Assembly (NCBI GenBank): GCA_965197795.1
Contig: OZ240228.1
Location: 1,550,001-1,614,000 of the forward strand
Origin: WHTK01 sp965197795
GTDB lineage: Bacteria > Chloroflexota > Dehalococcoidia > DSTF01 > WHTK01
Reading direction: 5' to 3'
Length of the DNA: 64,000 bases
The notes under the pieces were generated by a model, which was not told the origin of the DNA, did no database searches, and was given only the letters and a program-made list of their open reading frames with translations. How positions within the stretch are numbered: the stretch's first letter is position 1; the number at the start of each line of letters is the position of its first letter. Positions 52,396 to 60,851 of this stretch are shown here, piece after piece. Made by a program: the position numbers and the translations under genes.

Positions 52396-53232
52396 TTGAG
52401 CGTCGAGTCCCTCCCCTATACGCTGCTCCTTCTGCTGGCCCAGTTCACAGCCGGCGTATCGCTGCTCGTCGTCTACACGCAGATGCGCGGCACCTACGAG
52501 ATCGCCTTCATTCGCGTTTGCAGCTGGATGACCCTGAGCGGCGCCGTGATGCTGATGATCGCCGCGCTGGGCATCGACCCGACTACGGACGCCGGCGGCT
52601 TCGCGCTGGACACCGAGGTCTTCGACCCGATTCGCGCCACGTCGATGGCGCTGGTCCTGTTCGCCGTCGTGCACTGGTTCTATCTGCGCCGCGATGACGA
52701 GACCTTTCTCGCCAACGCCACGGGCGCCACCTTGGTCGGCCTCGGCGCTGTCATGCTGGTCTTTCTCGCCACGCTGGTGCGCCTGCCGACCTGGAGCATC
52801 GCCGGACCGCTGCTGACGCTATTCGCGGGCTCCGTGACCCTGGGCGCGTTCATGGTGGCGATGATCTGGGGCCACTGGTACCTGGTCAAACCCAACCTCG
52901 ACGAGCAGCCGCTCAACGAGCTGGCCCTGATCGCGATCGCTGCCCTAGGCGTGCAGCTCGTGATCACGGCGGTCAACGCGATAATCCCGGTCGGCACGGC
53001 AATCGAGTCCGACGCGATCCTGGCCATTTCGCTGGCCGAGAACCCCGGCTTCTGGCTACGCGTCGGCGTCGGGCTGATATTCCCGATCGCGCTGGCCTAC
53101 ATGGCCTACACGTCCAGCAAAGAGCGCTCGATGATGTCCGCCACCGGCCTGCTCTACATCGCCGTCGGCGCCATCCTCGCCGGCGAAGCCTTAGGCCGCG
53201 GCCTGCTCTTCGTCACCGGCGCCGCCGTGTAG
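52396..53232 (+). CDS. Hypothetical eight-helix membrane protein
   Basis: The 278-residue protein starts at a TTG (GAGG five bases upstream) and has about eight hydrophobic helices with few charged residues. Histidines lie in helices or their ends (VVHWFYLRR; MIWGHWYLVKP), which would suit haem or quinone contact, but no known motif is visible. It stands alone between the methyltransferase remnant and the convergent HIT gene. Confidence 0.65.
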   Translation: MSVESLPYTLLLLLAQFTAGVSLLVVYTQMRGTYEIAFIRVCSWMTLSGAVMLMIAALGIDPTTDAGGFALDTEVFDPIRATSMALVLFAVVHWFYLRRDDETFLANATGATLVGLGAVMLVFLATLVRLPTWSIAGPLLTLFAGSVTLGAFMVAMIWGHWYLVKPNLDEQPLNELALIAIAALGVQLVITAVNAIIPVGTAIESDAILAISLAENPGFWLRVGVGLIFPIALAYMAYTSSKERSMMSATGLLYIAVGAILAGEALGRGLLFVTGAAV

Positions 53233-53293
53233 TGCGACAAACATCCGCAGCGTCTACAAGCACGTAACGGCCCACGAACCGCTTCGATCGGAG

Positions 53294-53809
53294 TCAGGGC
53301 AGATGCGATCTGATGCGCGCTGCCGTCGCTCGCCGGGCCTCCAGGGAAGCAAGTCCTCCCCTCAGGTGGCCAGCATCTTCTGAAGCGTCATGAGCCGCCT
53401 CTGGCGAGCGCCCGGCGGCGTCGAAGCGGGCCAAATGTGGAGGGCCTACAACCCAGTCGCTGCCTGGCTGTCTGGGCACGACGTGCTGGTGATAGTGAGG
53501 CGTCATTTGGCCGCTGTACACGCCGTTGTTCTGGTAGATCAGGACACCAAGCGGATCGAAGGCGGCCACTATGGCCAGCATCAGACGACGTGACGCCGTC
53601 ATGACCGCCAGACCTTCTTCTTCAGTAAGGTCGGTAAGCAACGCGACATGGCGCTTTGGGATCACTACTGACTGGCCAACTTCGAACTGAATTTCTGGGA
53701 TCAGGCTAAAAGTGAGGTCGCTTTCCTCGATCGGCACCCAGTCATTGAGGCGGCCGGCGAGGCCCTCGCACATGACGCAAGGATCCTGTTTCGGAAGCTC
53801 GATGGGCAT
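53294..53809 (-). CDS. HIT-family nucleotide hydrolase/transferase
   Basis: The 171-residue protein has the histidine triad in the form MTPHYHQHVVPR (H-x-H-x-H) and an upstream VVIPKRHVALLTDL. CVMCEG near the start could hold zinc, as in many HIT proteins. HIT enzymes hydrolyse or transfer nucleotidyl groups of dinucleoside polyphosphates or AMP-lysine. Its start overlaps the thioesterase stop (TGATG). In actinobacteria a HIT gene lies in the PI cluster, but here it is 7 kb away. Confidence 0.87.
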   Translation of the reverse strand: MPIELPKQDPCVMCEGLAGRLNDWVPIEESDLTFSLIPEIQFEVGQSVVIPKRHVALLTDLTEEEGLAVMTASRRLMLAIVAAFDPLGVLIYQNNGVYSGQMTPHYHQHVVPRQPGSDWVVGPPHLARFDAAGRSPEAAHDASEDAGHLRGGLASLEARRATAARIRSHLP

Positions 53810-54306
53810 CAGCCCTGCGCCTGAAAGCCTCGCTCCGCCAGGCCGCGCGCCGCCTCTTCGATCAGCCGTGCTTGCTCGCCGGTGGCGCGGAACATCAGGC
53901 CCTTCGACTCTGCCAGCAGCTTGCCAGCGTTGTCGCGCAGCTCCGCGATGACCTCCAGCGTGCGTCCGCGGTCGTTTTCGATCTTGCCACGAACGGTCAG
54001 CAGCTCATGCGTCGGTACGATGTCGCGAAAGCGCGTCTCCAGCCGGCCTGTCACGGCCCAGATACTGCGCCCGTAGGTCGCCCAGCCCATCGCCTCGTCC
54101 AGGAGGGACGACACGATGCCGCCGTGGACGTAGCCGGGGTAGCCCTGGTGCTCCTGCAGCGGCACGAACTGCGCTTCCGCCCACTCGCCGTCCATCTTGA
54201 ACTCGAGATGCAGGCCGAGCGGGTTAAGGTCACCGCAGGCGTAGCAGTATCGCGCCAGGTCCGTATCGCGCGCCCAGGGACGCCCGCCGTTGTCTTCATT
54301 CGTCAT
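53809..54306 (-). CDS. PaaI-type hotdog thioesterase
   Basis: The 165-residue protein shows the PaaI-like pattern: CYACGDLNPLGLHLEF at the start, GYVHGGIVSSLLDEAMGWA (catalytic H-G-G and D/E helix) and TGRLETRFRDIVP. Members hydrolyse acyl-CoA thioesters. It is translationally coupled to the HIT gene downstream. The substrate is unknown. Confidence 0.85.
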   Translation of the reverse strand: MTNEDNGGRPWARDTDLARYCYACGDLNPLGLHLEFKMDGEWAEAQFVPLQEHQGYPGYVHGGIVSSLLDEAMGWATYGRSIWAVTGRLETRFRDIVPTHELLTVRGKIENDRGRTLEVIAELRDNAGKLLAESKGLMFRATGEQARLIEEAARGLAERGFQAQG

Positions 54307-54394
54307 GGGCTAGAGCATAGGGCAGGATGCCCTGACGGTATAGAACGTAAAGCGTTTACCCAGGCTGCAGGATTCATCCTGCAGAGCTGATGCG

Positions 54395-54775
54395 CTACGC
54401 GTCGACTTCGGCCGTGCCCGTGATCAGCGCCTCACCGCTTTGCGAGACGCACTCGACGGCGTAGCGGAGCCGGTCGTCCTTTGGCTCCTGCTGCGTCGCG
54501 CGCGCCGTCACCGCGTCGCCGGGACGCGCCGGCGCCCGAAAGCGCACGTCCAGCGATCCCGAGGCCAGCCAGCGCTCGCCGAACGCGCCCGCCATCATCT
54601 CCGAGATGAACGACAGCACCAGCATGCCGTGCGCAATCGTGCCGCCCATCGGCGTCGCCTTCGCAAACGTCTCGTCGATATGGATTGGATTATGGTCGCC
54701 GCTGGCTTCGGCGTAGTCGTTGAGCATCGCCTGCGTGAGTTGACGCGTCACCGCCGCTACGTCCGGCCCGGTCAC
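54395..54775 (-). CDS. MaoC-like hydratase/dehydratase subunit
   Basis: The GTG at 54775 overlaps the preceding stop (GTGA), giving 126 residues; longer starts run into the neighbour. The hydratase-2 motif YAEASGDHNPIHIDETFA contains the catalytic D and H, followed by GGTIAHGMLVLSFI. It pairs with the upstream hotdog gene, as in HadB/HadA-type (R)-hydroxyacyl-CoA or -ACP dehydratases built from two single-hotdog subunits. Confidence 0.88.
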   Translation of the reverse strand: MTGPDVAAVTRQLTQAMLNDYAEASGDHNPIHIDETFAKATPMGGTIAHGMLVLSFISEMMAGAFGERWLASGSLDVRFRAPARPGDAVTARATQQEPKDDRLRYAVECVSQSGEALITGTAEVDA

Positions 54776-55173
54776 GACGCCTCCGCTTCGAAGAGCACCG
54801 TCGCCCGCGTCGTCACCGCGGGTGCGCCGTCCAGCGTGATCTCGGACTCGAGCACAATGAACACGCGGCCGGCTCGTAGCGACCGCTGGGCCACCCGCGC
54901 CCGGCATTCGACCGTCGCGCCCTCGGGCACCGCTTGGTGGGCCCGGACGTACTCGTTCGCGTGCAGCGTGCCCGGCGGCAGTCCAACGCTCTCCAGCAGC
55001 GCGCCGAGCGCAAACGCCGCAACCGCAAGCGGTGGCACGGCGCCCTGCGTCTGGTAAACCGTTAGCGTGTCACCCGTGGCGCCGCGATAGGCGCGCGAAC
55101 GCGCTGCGTCGAGCACCAGGCTGATCGCTTCGAATTCGTGTCCGCCGGAGAGTTCGGTGAGGGTGACCGCCAC
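54772..55173 (-). CDS. FAS1-type dehydratase-like hotdog subunit (non-catalytic partner)
   Basis: The product has 133 residues from the GTG at 55173, two bases from the HxlR stop. The fold features are ALGALLESVGLPPGTLHANE and VPEGATVECRARVAQ, as in the N-terminal half of MaoC-type dehydratases and HadA/HadC. It lacks the D-x4-H hydratase motif, so it probably shapes the substrate tunnel for the MaoC-like subunit encoded next, with which it overlaps by four bases. Confidence 0.8.
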   Translation of the reverse strand: MAVTLTELSGGHEFEAISLVLDAARSRAYRGATGDTLTVYQTQGAVPPLAVAAFALGALLESVGLPPGTLHANEYVRAHQAVPEGATVECRARVAQRSLRAGRVFIVLESEITLDGAPAVTTRATVLFEAEAS

Positions 55174-55174
55174 G

Positions 55175-55534
55175 CTAGGTGATCGGCTCGGACATGTGGG
55201 AGCGGCCCCACTCCTCGAGCTTGAGCAGCGCCGAGGCCAACTCATGGCCCTTCGCCGTCAAGCCGTACTCAACCCACGGCGGCATGACGGCGACGACCTG
55301 TCGCTCGATGATGCCGTGGTCCTCGAGGCCCTTGAGCCGGTCTCGTAAGGTGCGGGAGTTGCAACCGCCGACGGCGCCGGCCAGCTCATTGAAGCGTCGC
55401 TTGCCGTCCATCAGTTCGTAGATGATGCGCGGGACCCACTTGAGGCCAAGCAAAGCAAGCGTGGCGCGGACGGGACAATACTCAGAATCCTCATCCAGAG
55501 CCAGCTTCGCGTCGAAAAGGCGGCTCGCTGTCAC
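55175..55534 (-). CDS. HxlR-family transcriptional regulator
   Basis: The 119-residue winged-helix protein starts at a GTG and has the family signature CPVRATLALLGLKWVPRIIY, RFNELAGAVGGCNSRTLRDRL for the recognition helix, and a wing at VMPPWVEYGLTAKG. HxlR proteins commonly sense electrophiles or oxidants through the N-terminal cysteine. It is the first gene of the run with the two dehydratase subunits and probably regulates them. Confidence 0.9.
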   Translation of the reverse strand: MTASRLFDAKLALDEDSEYCPVRATLALLGLKWVPRIIYELMDGKRRFNELAGAVGGCNSRTLRDRLKGLEDHGIIERQVVAVMPPWVEYGLTAKGHELASALLKLEEWGRSHMSEPIT

Positions 55535-55564
55535 GACGGCATCTTACTACAACCTGGCCGGGGG

Positions 55565-56428
55565 TTAGCGCTGAGCTTGTAACGGCGGGGCCGGCTGCAG
55601 GACCACCTGCTGGCTCGGTTCGCCGCGCTGTCCGCCCTCCAGCTCCAGCGTCACCCACAGGTTGGTCATCGGTCCGCTCGCCCAACCCGGGAACGTCACC
55701 AGCAGGCTGGCGCTGCCGTCATTTTGCGGCGCGAAACTACCCAGCGCCAGTGTGTTGTTGCCCTTCTGGGCCCACAACTCGTAGCTGTTGACGAAGCTCG
55801 TCGACGGCAGGTTCTTGCAGGTTAGCGCGCCGATCGACTGCTTGACGCTCCAGACGTAGCTGCACGAGGCGGCGCTCGCCAGGGGCGTGCCCTGAAGCTG
55901 CGTCGGCACCAGGTCCGGATCGAGCGCGATCTGGACCAGCGTGGCGTACTCATCGAGCGTCGTCGACAGGCGCTCCTGCTCAGAGCGAGCTGAGTTCAGT
56001 TGACTCTGCACCTGGAGAATCGCGGCGCGCTGGCCTGCGTCGAGCTCGGAAATCGCGATCAGCCGTTCGTTCTGCTGCCTGAGCTCACTAAATTCCGAGG
56101 AAACGATGCTCGCCCAGACCGCGGCGCCAATGGCGACGCCGATCAGGACAACCGCAGCCGCCGCCATCACCCAACCACTGCGTATTAGTCGCGGTATCGC
56201 CACCGTATTCATAGAAATGGCACCCATGACTCGCGTTTTCAACCGAGGCGACGCCTTGAACAGCGGCACGCTCAGGGAGAGATGCGAGATGGCGTGCTGA
56301 TAGTCGCGCACGACTCCCGAGCACTCGCGGCACTCGGCGATGTGCGTCTCAACTCTGCGTGCGCCGGCCGTGCTCAGCGCGCCGAGCGCGTACGCTTCCA
56401 GGTCTTCGCGAAGCTCTTCGCAGGTCAA
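55565..56428 (-). CDS. Membrane anti-sigma factor (zinc-finger ASD, RskA-like)
   Basis: The 287-residue protein starts at a TTG that overlaps the sigma-factor stop (TTGA). Residues 1-45 form an anti-sigma domain with H29-x3-C33-x2-C36 (HIAECREC). One membrane helix (WVMAAAAVVLIGVAIGAAVW, about 87-106) separates it from a coiled segment and an outer RskA-type domain rich in tryptophan and glycine. It would hold the ECF sigma factor at the membrane until released by a surface signal. Confidence 0.9.
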   Translation of the reverse strand: MTCEELREDLEAYALGALSTAGARRVETHIAECRECSGVVRDYQHAISHLSLSVPLFKASPRLKTRVMGAISMNTVAIPRLIRSGWVMAAAAVVLIGVAIGAAVWASIVSSEFSELRQQNERLIAISELDAGQRAAILQVQSQLNSARSEQERLSTTLDEYATLVQIALDPDLVPTQLQGTPLASAASCSYVWSVKQSIGALTCKNLPSTSFVNSYELWAQKGNNTLALGSFAPQNDGSASLLVTFPGWASGPMTNLWVTLELEGGQRGEPSQQVVLQPAPPLQAQR

Positions 56429-57117
56429 AGCGTGCCGTTTCCTCCATGCTGCTCCAGCAGCAGCGCGCGTAGTTTCTGCAGCCCTAGCCGTATCCTCGTC
56501 TTCACCGTCCCCAGCGGCTGGTGCAACCCCTGGGCGATCTCTTGCTGAGTGTAGCCCCCGAAGTAGGCCAGCTCGATCGCCAATCGTTGCTCCGGTGGCA
56601 GCGCCGCCAGCGCCTTCTGAATCGTGACCCGCTCTTCGCTGACCACCGCAACGTCCCGCGTTTCGTCCGTCGGCGTCAGCGCCAGCATCTCCTCCGTATT
56701 GGCGCTGGGCGGCGTCTCGAAACGGAAGCGCCGGCCGCGGCTGCGGCGTTCGTCGATGGCCCGATTGCGCGCCACACTGAGCAGCCAGGTCAGGAAGCGA
56801 CCGCGGCTTACGTCGAAGAGGTCCGGTCTGCGCCAGAGACGCAAGAAGACCTCCTGAGAGAGGTCTTCCGCCAATTGGACGTCCGCGACCATGCGGAGAC
56901 AGACCGAATAGACGTAATCACCGTGGCGGTCGTAGAGGGCCTCGAGTGCTCGCTCGTCCCGGCTATCCAGGGCCTCGACCAGACGTTCGTCGGTCGCAAC
57001 CTTGTAGTCGACGATGCGGTCGTCTCGCGACGCTCCACGCCTCCCACCTTTCATTTCTACGCTGAATGGCAGGCTGCGGATTCTTAGCGGTTTGTTCGCC
57101 GGACTGTCGAGCGACAT
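56425..57117 (-). CDS. ECF sigma factor (SigK-like)
   Basis: The 230-residue protein begins at an ATG with AGGAGG six bases upstream. Region 2 reads LYDRHGDYVYSVCLRM and AEDLSQEVFLRLWRRP; region 4 reads LPPEQRLAIELAYFGGYTQQ and PLGTVKTRIRLGLQKLR. This fits the SigK/RskA-paired ECF group. It is encoded just before its anti-sigma factor. A GGAAC at about 57186 upstream might be a self-recognised -35 element, though no convincing -10 partner was found. Confidence 0.92.
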   Translation of the reverse strand: MSLDSPANKPLRIRSLPFSVEMKGGRRGASRDDRIVDYKVATDERLVEALDSRDERALEALYDRHGDYVYSVCLRMVADVQLAEDLSQEVFLRLWRRPDLFDVSRGRFLTWLLSVARNRAIDERRSRGRRFRFETPPSANTEEMLALTPTDETRDVAVVSEERVTIQKALAALPPEQRLAIELAYFGGYTQQEIAQGLHQPLGTVKTRIRLGLQKLRALLLEQHGGNGTL

Positions 57118-57285
57118 CCAGCCCTCCTGTCAGAAGCCGTCCTCTAGCCCATGATAGCCTAGGAGAATAGCCGACGACCGCACCGTTCCATTGATTTCAC
57201 TGATTAGTTAACGCTTCGAGAATCGACGGCTATGCCTTGCTTCCTATCGCTCCACTCCGGCGTTCGGCACCGCCCCTCGGCTTCT

Positions 57286-58476
57286 TTACACCGCGCCCGC
57301 CTCTCGCAGCGACGCGATCTCGGCTGCCGTGTAGCCCAACTCCGCCAGCACCGCGCCCGTGTGCTGCCCCACCTCCGGCACCTCGGACGCCGTCTCTTCC
57401 AGGCCATCAATGTTGAACGGCATGCGTAGCAAGTCGGCGTGCTGTCCACCCGGCAGGTCGGTCTCCAGCAAGCGGCCGCGAGACAGGACCTGCGGATGCT
57501 GTAGTACGTCCGCGACGTCGTTCATGCGGCCATACGGCACCTGCGCCACCTCCAGACGCGCTTCCGCCTCTTCGAGACTGAGGCGGGCTAGCGCCGCTTC
57601 GATCTCTGGCTCCAACTCGAGGCGGTTGGTCAGGCGGTTCTGGTTGCCGCTGAAGCGCGCATCGGTAGCCAGGTCGGGCCGCTCGAGTACCTGACGGCAG
57701 AGGCGTTCCCACTCACGCTCATTCTGTACGGCCAGCATGATCTGCTTGCCGCCCGCCACTGGGAACGGTCCGTAGGGCACGATGCTGGTGTGCCGGGCGC
57801 CGGCCCGCTTGGGATGCGGTCCGTGCGTCGCCATCAGGCTGAATGGGCTCATCCATTCCATCAACGAATCGAACAGGCTGACTCGGATCGCGGAGCCCTC
57901 GCCGGTCTCCTTGCGGCGGTACAACGAGGCCAGGACGGAGCTGAGGGCATACATGCCGCCAGCGATATCGGCCACGGAAACGCCGGCGCGCGCCGGCTCC
58001 TCCGGTGTCCCCGTTATCGAGACGACGCCCGCCTCGCCCTGCACAAGCAGATCGTAGGCACGCCGGTCGCGATACGGTCCGTCCTCCCCATAGCCGGTGA
58101 TCGACACCGCGATCTGCGCCGGATAGCGCTCGTGCAGCTGACCCACGCCGAGACCGAGGCGGTCGAACGCTCCCGGCGCGAAGTTCTGTACCACGACATC
58201 AGCACCGGCCACCAGTTTTTCAGCGATCTCGCGGCCTTGCGGCTGCTTCACGTCCAGCGTCAGGCTGCGCTTGCGCCGGTTCAGCCACGCGAACCACGTC
58301 GCGGTGCCCTTGACGGCGCTGTCGTAATCGCGCGCGAAGTCGCCTTCGCCGATGCGCTCGATCTTGACCACGTCGGCGCCGAGGTCTGAAAGGTGTCGCG
58401 TGCACAGCGGCGCCGCCACCGCCTGCTCGAAGGCGACGACCTTAATACCTGACAGCGGAAACGTAGTGTGCGAAAT
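57286..58476 (-). CDS. Family III CoA-transferase (CaiB/BaiF type)
   Basis: I place the start at ATT 58476: GGGGAGG stands five bases upstream, and the frame then encodes the family's normal N-terminus HTTFPLSGIKVVAFEQAVAA, giving 396 residues. A GTG at 58419 would delete that strand. Other motifs are HLSDLGADVVKIER, RRKRSLTLDVKQPQG, VVVQNFAPGAFDRLG and the catalytic-aspartate region AYDLLVQGEAGV. Such enzymes move CoA between carboxylic acids through an aspartyl intermediate. Substrates are unknown. Confidence 0.9.
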   Translation of the reverse strand: MSHTTFPLSGIKVVAFEQAVAAPLCTRHLSDLGADVVKIERIGEGDFARDYDSAVKGTATWFAWLNRRKRSLTLDVKQPQGREIAEKLVAGADVVVQNFAPGAFDRLGLGVGQLHERYPAQIAVSITGYGEDGPYRDRRAYDLLVQGEAGVVSITGTPEEPARAGVSVADIAGGMYALSSVLASLYRRKETGEGSAIRVSLFDSLMEWMSPFSLMATHGPHPKRAGARHTSIVPYGPFPVAGGKQIMLAVQNEREWERLCRQVLERPDLATDARFSGNQNRLTNRLELEPEIEAALARLSLEEAEARLEVAQVPYGRMNDVADVLQHPQVLSRGRLLETDLPGGQHADLLRMPFNIDGLEETASEVPEVGQHTGAVLAELGYTAAEIASLREAGAV

Positions 58477-58548
58477 AGCAGCCTCCCCAGATTGAGGCGA
58501 TTCTATGCAAACGGCGCGGCATATGGCGAGTCACGCTACGATCGACGG

Positions 58549-58707
58549 GTGAGCGAAAACGATGGCCGTGGCCGTAGCGGCCGCTGGCAGCGCCGTCAGC
58601 GCCGTCGACAGGCGGAGCGTCAGCGCCAGGCCAAGCACGGTGCATCGATCAAGCGCGTCTACCGCGACGCAATCCTCAAGCGCCTCAGGACCCGCAAGCA
58701 GCAGTAG
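58549..58707 (+). CDS. Small basic protein, 52 residues
   Basis: A GTG at 58549 opens a 52-residue frame that is almost wholly arginine, lysine and glutamine (RWQRRQRRRQAERQRQAKHG), then IKRVYRDAILKRLRTRKQQ. TACGAT at 58537-58542 would put the transcript start near the GTG. Such proteins often bind RNA or DNA, but there is no recognised family and low-complexity composition lowers confidence. Confidence 0.4.
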   Translation: MSENDGRGRSGRWQRRQRRRQAERQRQAKHGASIKRVYRDAILKRLRTRKQQ

Positions 58708-58767
58708 CCCGCACAGACCGTCCGCATAAGCCTTAAAGGGGTAACGGTTTAAGCTTTTGACCAGTCA

Positions 58768-58776
58768 TGCTATAGT
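58768..58776 (+). promoter_or_regulatory. Extended -10 promoter of the HTH gene
   Basis: TGCTATAGT is an extended -10 element. Just upstream GGTTTAAGCTTTTGACC (58746-58762) is a loose palindrome that could bind a regulator. The gene starts about 70 bases downstream. Confidence 0.5.
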
Positions 58777-58847
58777 CGAGGCGTCATCCTCTCCAGGGGA
58801 CGGCTGGTTCGACTTCGAAAAGGCGGGATCCTTCCGGGAAGGACACG

Positions 58848-59063
58848 ATGGTCAGCGATCCCTTCGACAACTACATGGACCTGGTGGAGGCTGCCCGTAT
58901 CTTGGGCATCCACCCTCAAAGCCTGCGTCGCCTGATCAAGCAGAAGAAAGTACCCGCCGTGATCTTCGCCGGCAAGTACCTGATCGAGCGCGACAAGCTC
59001 GAGATGTTCAAGGCCAACTACGACCCGCGTCCCGGCCGCAAGCCTCTGCGCCGCCTGCTCTAA
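58848..59063 (+). CDS. MerR/excisionase-type small DNA-binding protein
   Basis: The 71-residue protein consists of a helix-turn-helix of the excisionase/MerR type (LVEAARILGIHPQSLRRLIK), a short wing (VPAVIFAGKYLIERDKLE) and a basic tail (RPGRKPLRRLL). GAAGGA precedes the ATG. No integrase or phage gene is near, so it is more likely a free-standing regulator than an excisionase. Confidence 0.8.
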   Translation: MVSDPFDNYMDLVEAARILGIHPQSLRRLIKQKKVPAVIFAGKYLIERDKLEMFKANYDPRPGRKPLRRLL

Positions 59064-59082
59064 CTTGCGCCGTTAGCTTCTG

Positions 59083-59871
59083 CTACGGAATCGGTCGCTC
59101 GATGTCGATGTCGGCGTTGATGTCCGTGATCTCGAAGCTGGCTTCCAGACCCATGTCCAGGCCGTCCTGGTCCGTCCCAGACACCTTGATCTGGAACTTC
59201 ACGGGGATGTTGCCCTCGATAAGCCAGACGTCCAGCTCCATTTCGTCGATCTCCGCGAAATCGGCCGTGTCTTCGCCGAGGTCCGCCGCTACGGCCTCCA
59301 GCGACGCCTTGTCGAAGTGATAGCGCGTGGCAGGCCTGCCACCGACTTCGTCCTCGCTGATCTGCGCGTTCTGCAGGACGGCGTCGGGCAGGAAATCGGT
59401 CGCGAACGTCGTCGGGTTCCCCAGGAAAGACAAGTCGCCGCCGTCAGGCTCGGTCGTTATCCAGCCCGAGCCGTCATTGACCTAGGCCTCGTTACCGATC
59501 TGGACGAAGTGAACGTCCTCACCGGCGATGCTCAGCTGCATGTCGAAGCTGTCAGGCGCCACGTAAGCGCCTTGCATCGAGATGTCCGAGAATAGCGCCA
59601 GGAACGCGGCGGCGAAGGCGGCGCCAAACGCGTCGCCATCCTGCGGAGTCGCAGCGTCACCCAGGCCTTCAAGGTCGATTTCGAGGTTGAACGACAGGTC
59701 GAATCTGAAGCTGCGCAGCTCTAATAGCTGCGTCGCGGCCTGCGATAGGTTCAACTCGCGGCTCACAGAGCCGCCGCTACCTAAGGCCGAGCCGGCGCTG
59801 TCGCTGCAGGCCACGGCCAGCAGTAGCAAACCCGCCGCGAGGGGTGTAAGGATTCGGCCTAGCTTTCTCAT
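59083..59871 (-). pseudogene. LppX/LprG-like lipoprotein broken by one amber codon
   Basis: The frame starts at 59871 with a lipoprotein signal (LAAGLLLLAVAC) and runs to HFVQIGNEA, where TAG stands at 59484-59482. The same frame continues without interruption as VNDGSGWITTEPDG and on to PIP and a stop at 59083. Relatives usually carry tryptophan near this point, and TGG to TAG is a single change. The whole would be a 262-residue LppX_LprAFG-like lipid-binding lipoprotein, a family linked to glycolipid transport in mycobacteria. Confidence 0.75.
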
Positions 59872-59921
59872 CAGGACCTCCGAATGTATTTATCGGACGC
59901 GGGGCGTCCCTTACGTACCGT

Positions 59922-60554
59922 CTAGGACTGCTCGGCTTCAAGATACGCCATCGAGCGCCGGAACCAGGCCTCCTCGATAAAATCGTTCGACCTCAGGTGG
60001 TTGAGGATTACCTGCAGGTTCAACGCCGAACGCATGTTGATGCCTTCGGCCCGCAGCCGCTCCTTCGCACCCTGCTGCCGGTCGATCAGGACGAAGGCGT
60101 CTCGGACCAGCAGCCCAGCCTCGCGCAGCTTCTCGGCCGTCTCCGCGATGCTGCCACCACCCGTCACCAGATCGTCCATGATCAGCGCTGTTTGCCCCGG
60201 CTCGTAAACGCCCTCCACGACGACCTCTTCTCGACCTGGGTGTAGATAGACCATCGGCAAGTCCGTCTCCAGAGAATACGCCGTCGCGAGATGAAGGCCG
60301 CCCAGCGGCACCCCGGCGGTCAGGTCGAACGGAGCCACCTGCGGGTTGCGCATCGCCTGCAGCGCCTTGATTTCGGCGTGAATGACGCTGGCCGCGCGTC
60401 GCATGGCGCTCGGGTGACCGATCAGCTTCCTCGGGTTGAGATAGATCGGCGAGCGCACCGCCGTACGCCCCAGCGTGAACTCACCGAACTGCACCGCGCC
60501 GAGGCGCCAGAGCAACTCCGCGAGCCATAGATTGCTGTCCTGAGAAAGCGTCAT
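59922..60554 (-). CDS. pyrE: Orotate phosphoribosyltransferase
   Basis: PyrE joins orotate to PRPP in pyrimidine synthesis. The 210-residue protein has the PRPP motif TALIMDDLVTGGGSI, LTAGVPLGGLHLATAYS, and a C-terminal lysine-poor helical end (LNLQVILNHLRSNDFIEEAW). The start ATG at 60554 has no clear Shine-Dalgarno site and is immediately preceded by a terminator-like hairpin, with the tiny frame ATG-AGT-AAA-TGA overlapping it. Expression is probably controlled by attenuation. Confidence 0.9.
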   Translation of the reverse strand: MTLSQDSNLWLAELLWRLGAVQFGEFTLGRTAVRSPIYLNPRKLIGHPSAMRRAASVIHAEIKALQAMRNPQVAPFDLTAGVPLGGLHLATAYSLETDLPMVYLHPGREEVVVEGVYEPGQTALIMDDLVTGGGSIAETAEKLREAGLLVRDAFVLIDRQQGAKERLRAEGINMRSALNLQVILNHLRSNDFIEEAWFRRSMAYLEAEQS

Positions 60555-60560
60555 TTACTC

Positions 60561-60593
60561 ATAAAAGCGCCGGAGGCCTGATTGGCCTCCGGC
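60561..60593 (-). terminator. Attenuator-like hairpin before pyrE
   Basis: On the minus strand GCCGGAGGCC and GGCCTCCGGC form a perfect 10-bp stem with a 5-base loop, followed by GCTTTT. The stem ends about 15 bases before the pyrE ATG and 33 bases after the small upstream ORF. Confidence 0.65.
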
Positions 60594-60625
60594 TTGGGTC
60601 GATGTTATCCGTTTCTGCGTCCAGG

Positions 60626-60766
60626 TTAATACCCGTGATGAGGTCGAACTTCGTCGTACCTTCTCAACTCCCGTTTGATGCAGACTCCGGTGTCCGCTGT
60701 GCCCTGTCGGCCCGACGAGACATTAGTAGTCGACTTGCCAGACCCCCAGCGTATCCTGTCCGTCAT
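60626..60766 (-). CDS. 46-residue small ORF upstream of pyrE (possible leader peptide)
   Basis: The ATG at 60766 has a near-perfect AGGAGGGTGAA upstream. The 46-residue product (MTDRIRWGSGKSTTNVSSG to DEVRPHHGY) resembles no family. It lies in the same transcript as pyrE, between a sigma-70-like promoter and the terminator-like hairpin, the arrangement of pyrBI/pyrE leader peptides in enteric bacteria. The match is in layout only; no U-rich pause site was seen. Confidence 0.5.
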   Translation of the reverse strand: MTDRIRWGSGKSTTNVSSGRQGTADTGVCIKRELRRYDEVRPHHGY

Positions 60767-60800
60767 TTCACCCTCCTGTTCGTGAGTTTTGGGGTGATTT

Positions 60801-60818
60801 CAGAACTCCAGAGTTCTG
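60801..60818 (-). promoter_or_regulatory. Leader hairpin before the small ORF
   Basis: CAGAACT-CCAG-AGTTCTG is a perfect 7-bp inverted repeat in the 5' leader, six bases after the -10 box, where it could serve as an operator or an mRNA stabiliser. Confidence 0.5.
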
Positions 60819-60823
60819 CCCTC

Positions 60824-60851
60824 AAAGTACCACTCCCGGATTGGTTGTCAA
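60824..60851 (-). promoter_or_regulatory. Promoter of the small ORF-pyrE transcript
   Basis: TTGACA (60851-60846) and TACTTT (60829-60824) are 16 bases apart on the minus strand. The -35 box is embedded in the palindrome GGTTGACAACC (60853-60843), a candidate operator. Confidence 0.6.

Noticed and set aside
58848..59063. Excisionase of a prophage
   Set aside because: No integrase, attachment repeats or phage genes are nearby; a lone small HTH regulator is simpler.
60718..60745. GSGKST in the small ORF before pyrE as a P-loop ATPase
   Set aside because: The product has only 46 residues with no other ATPase features; the match is likely chance.
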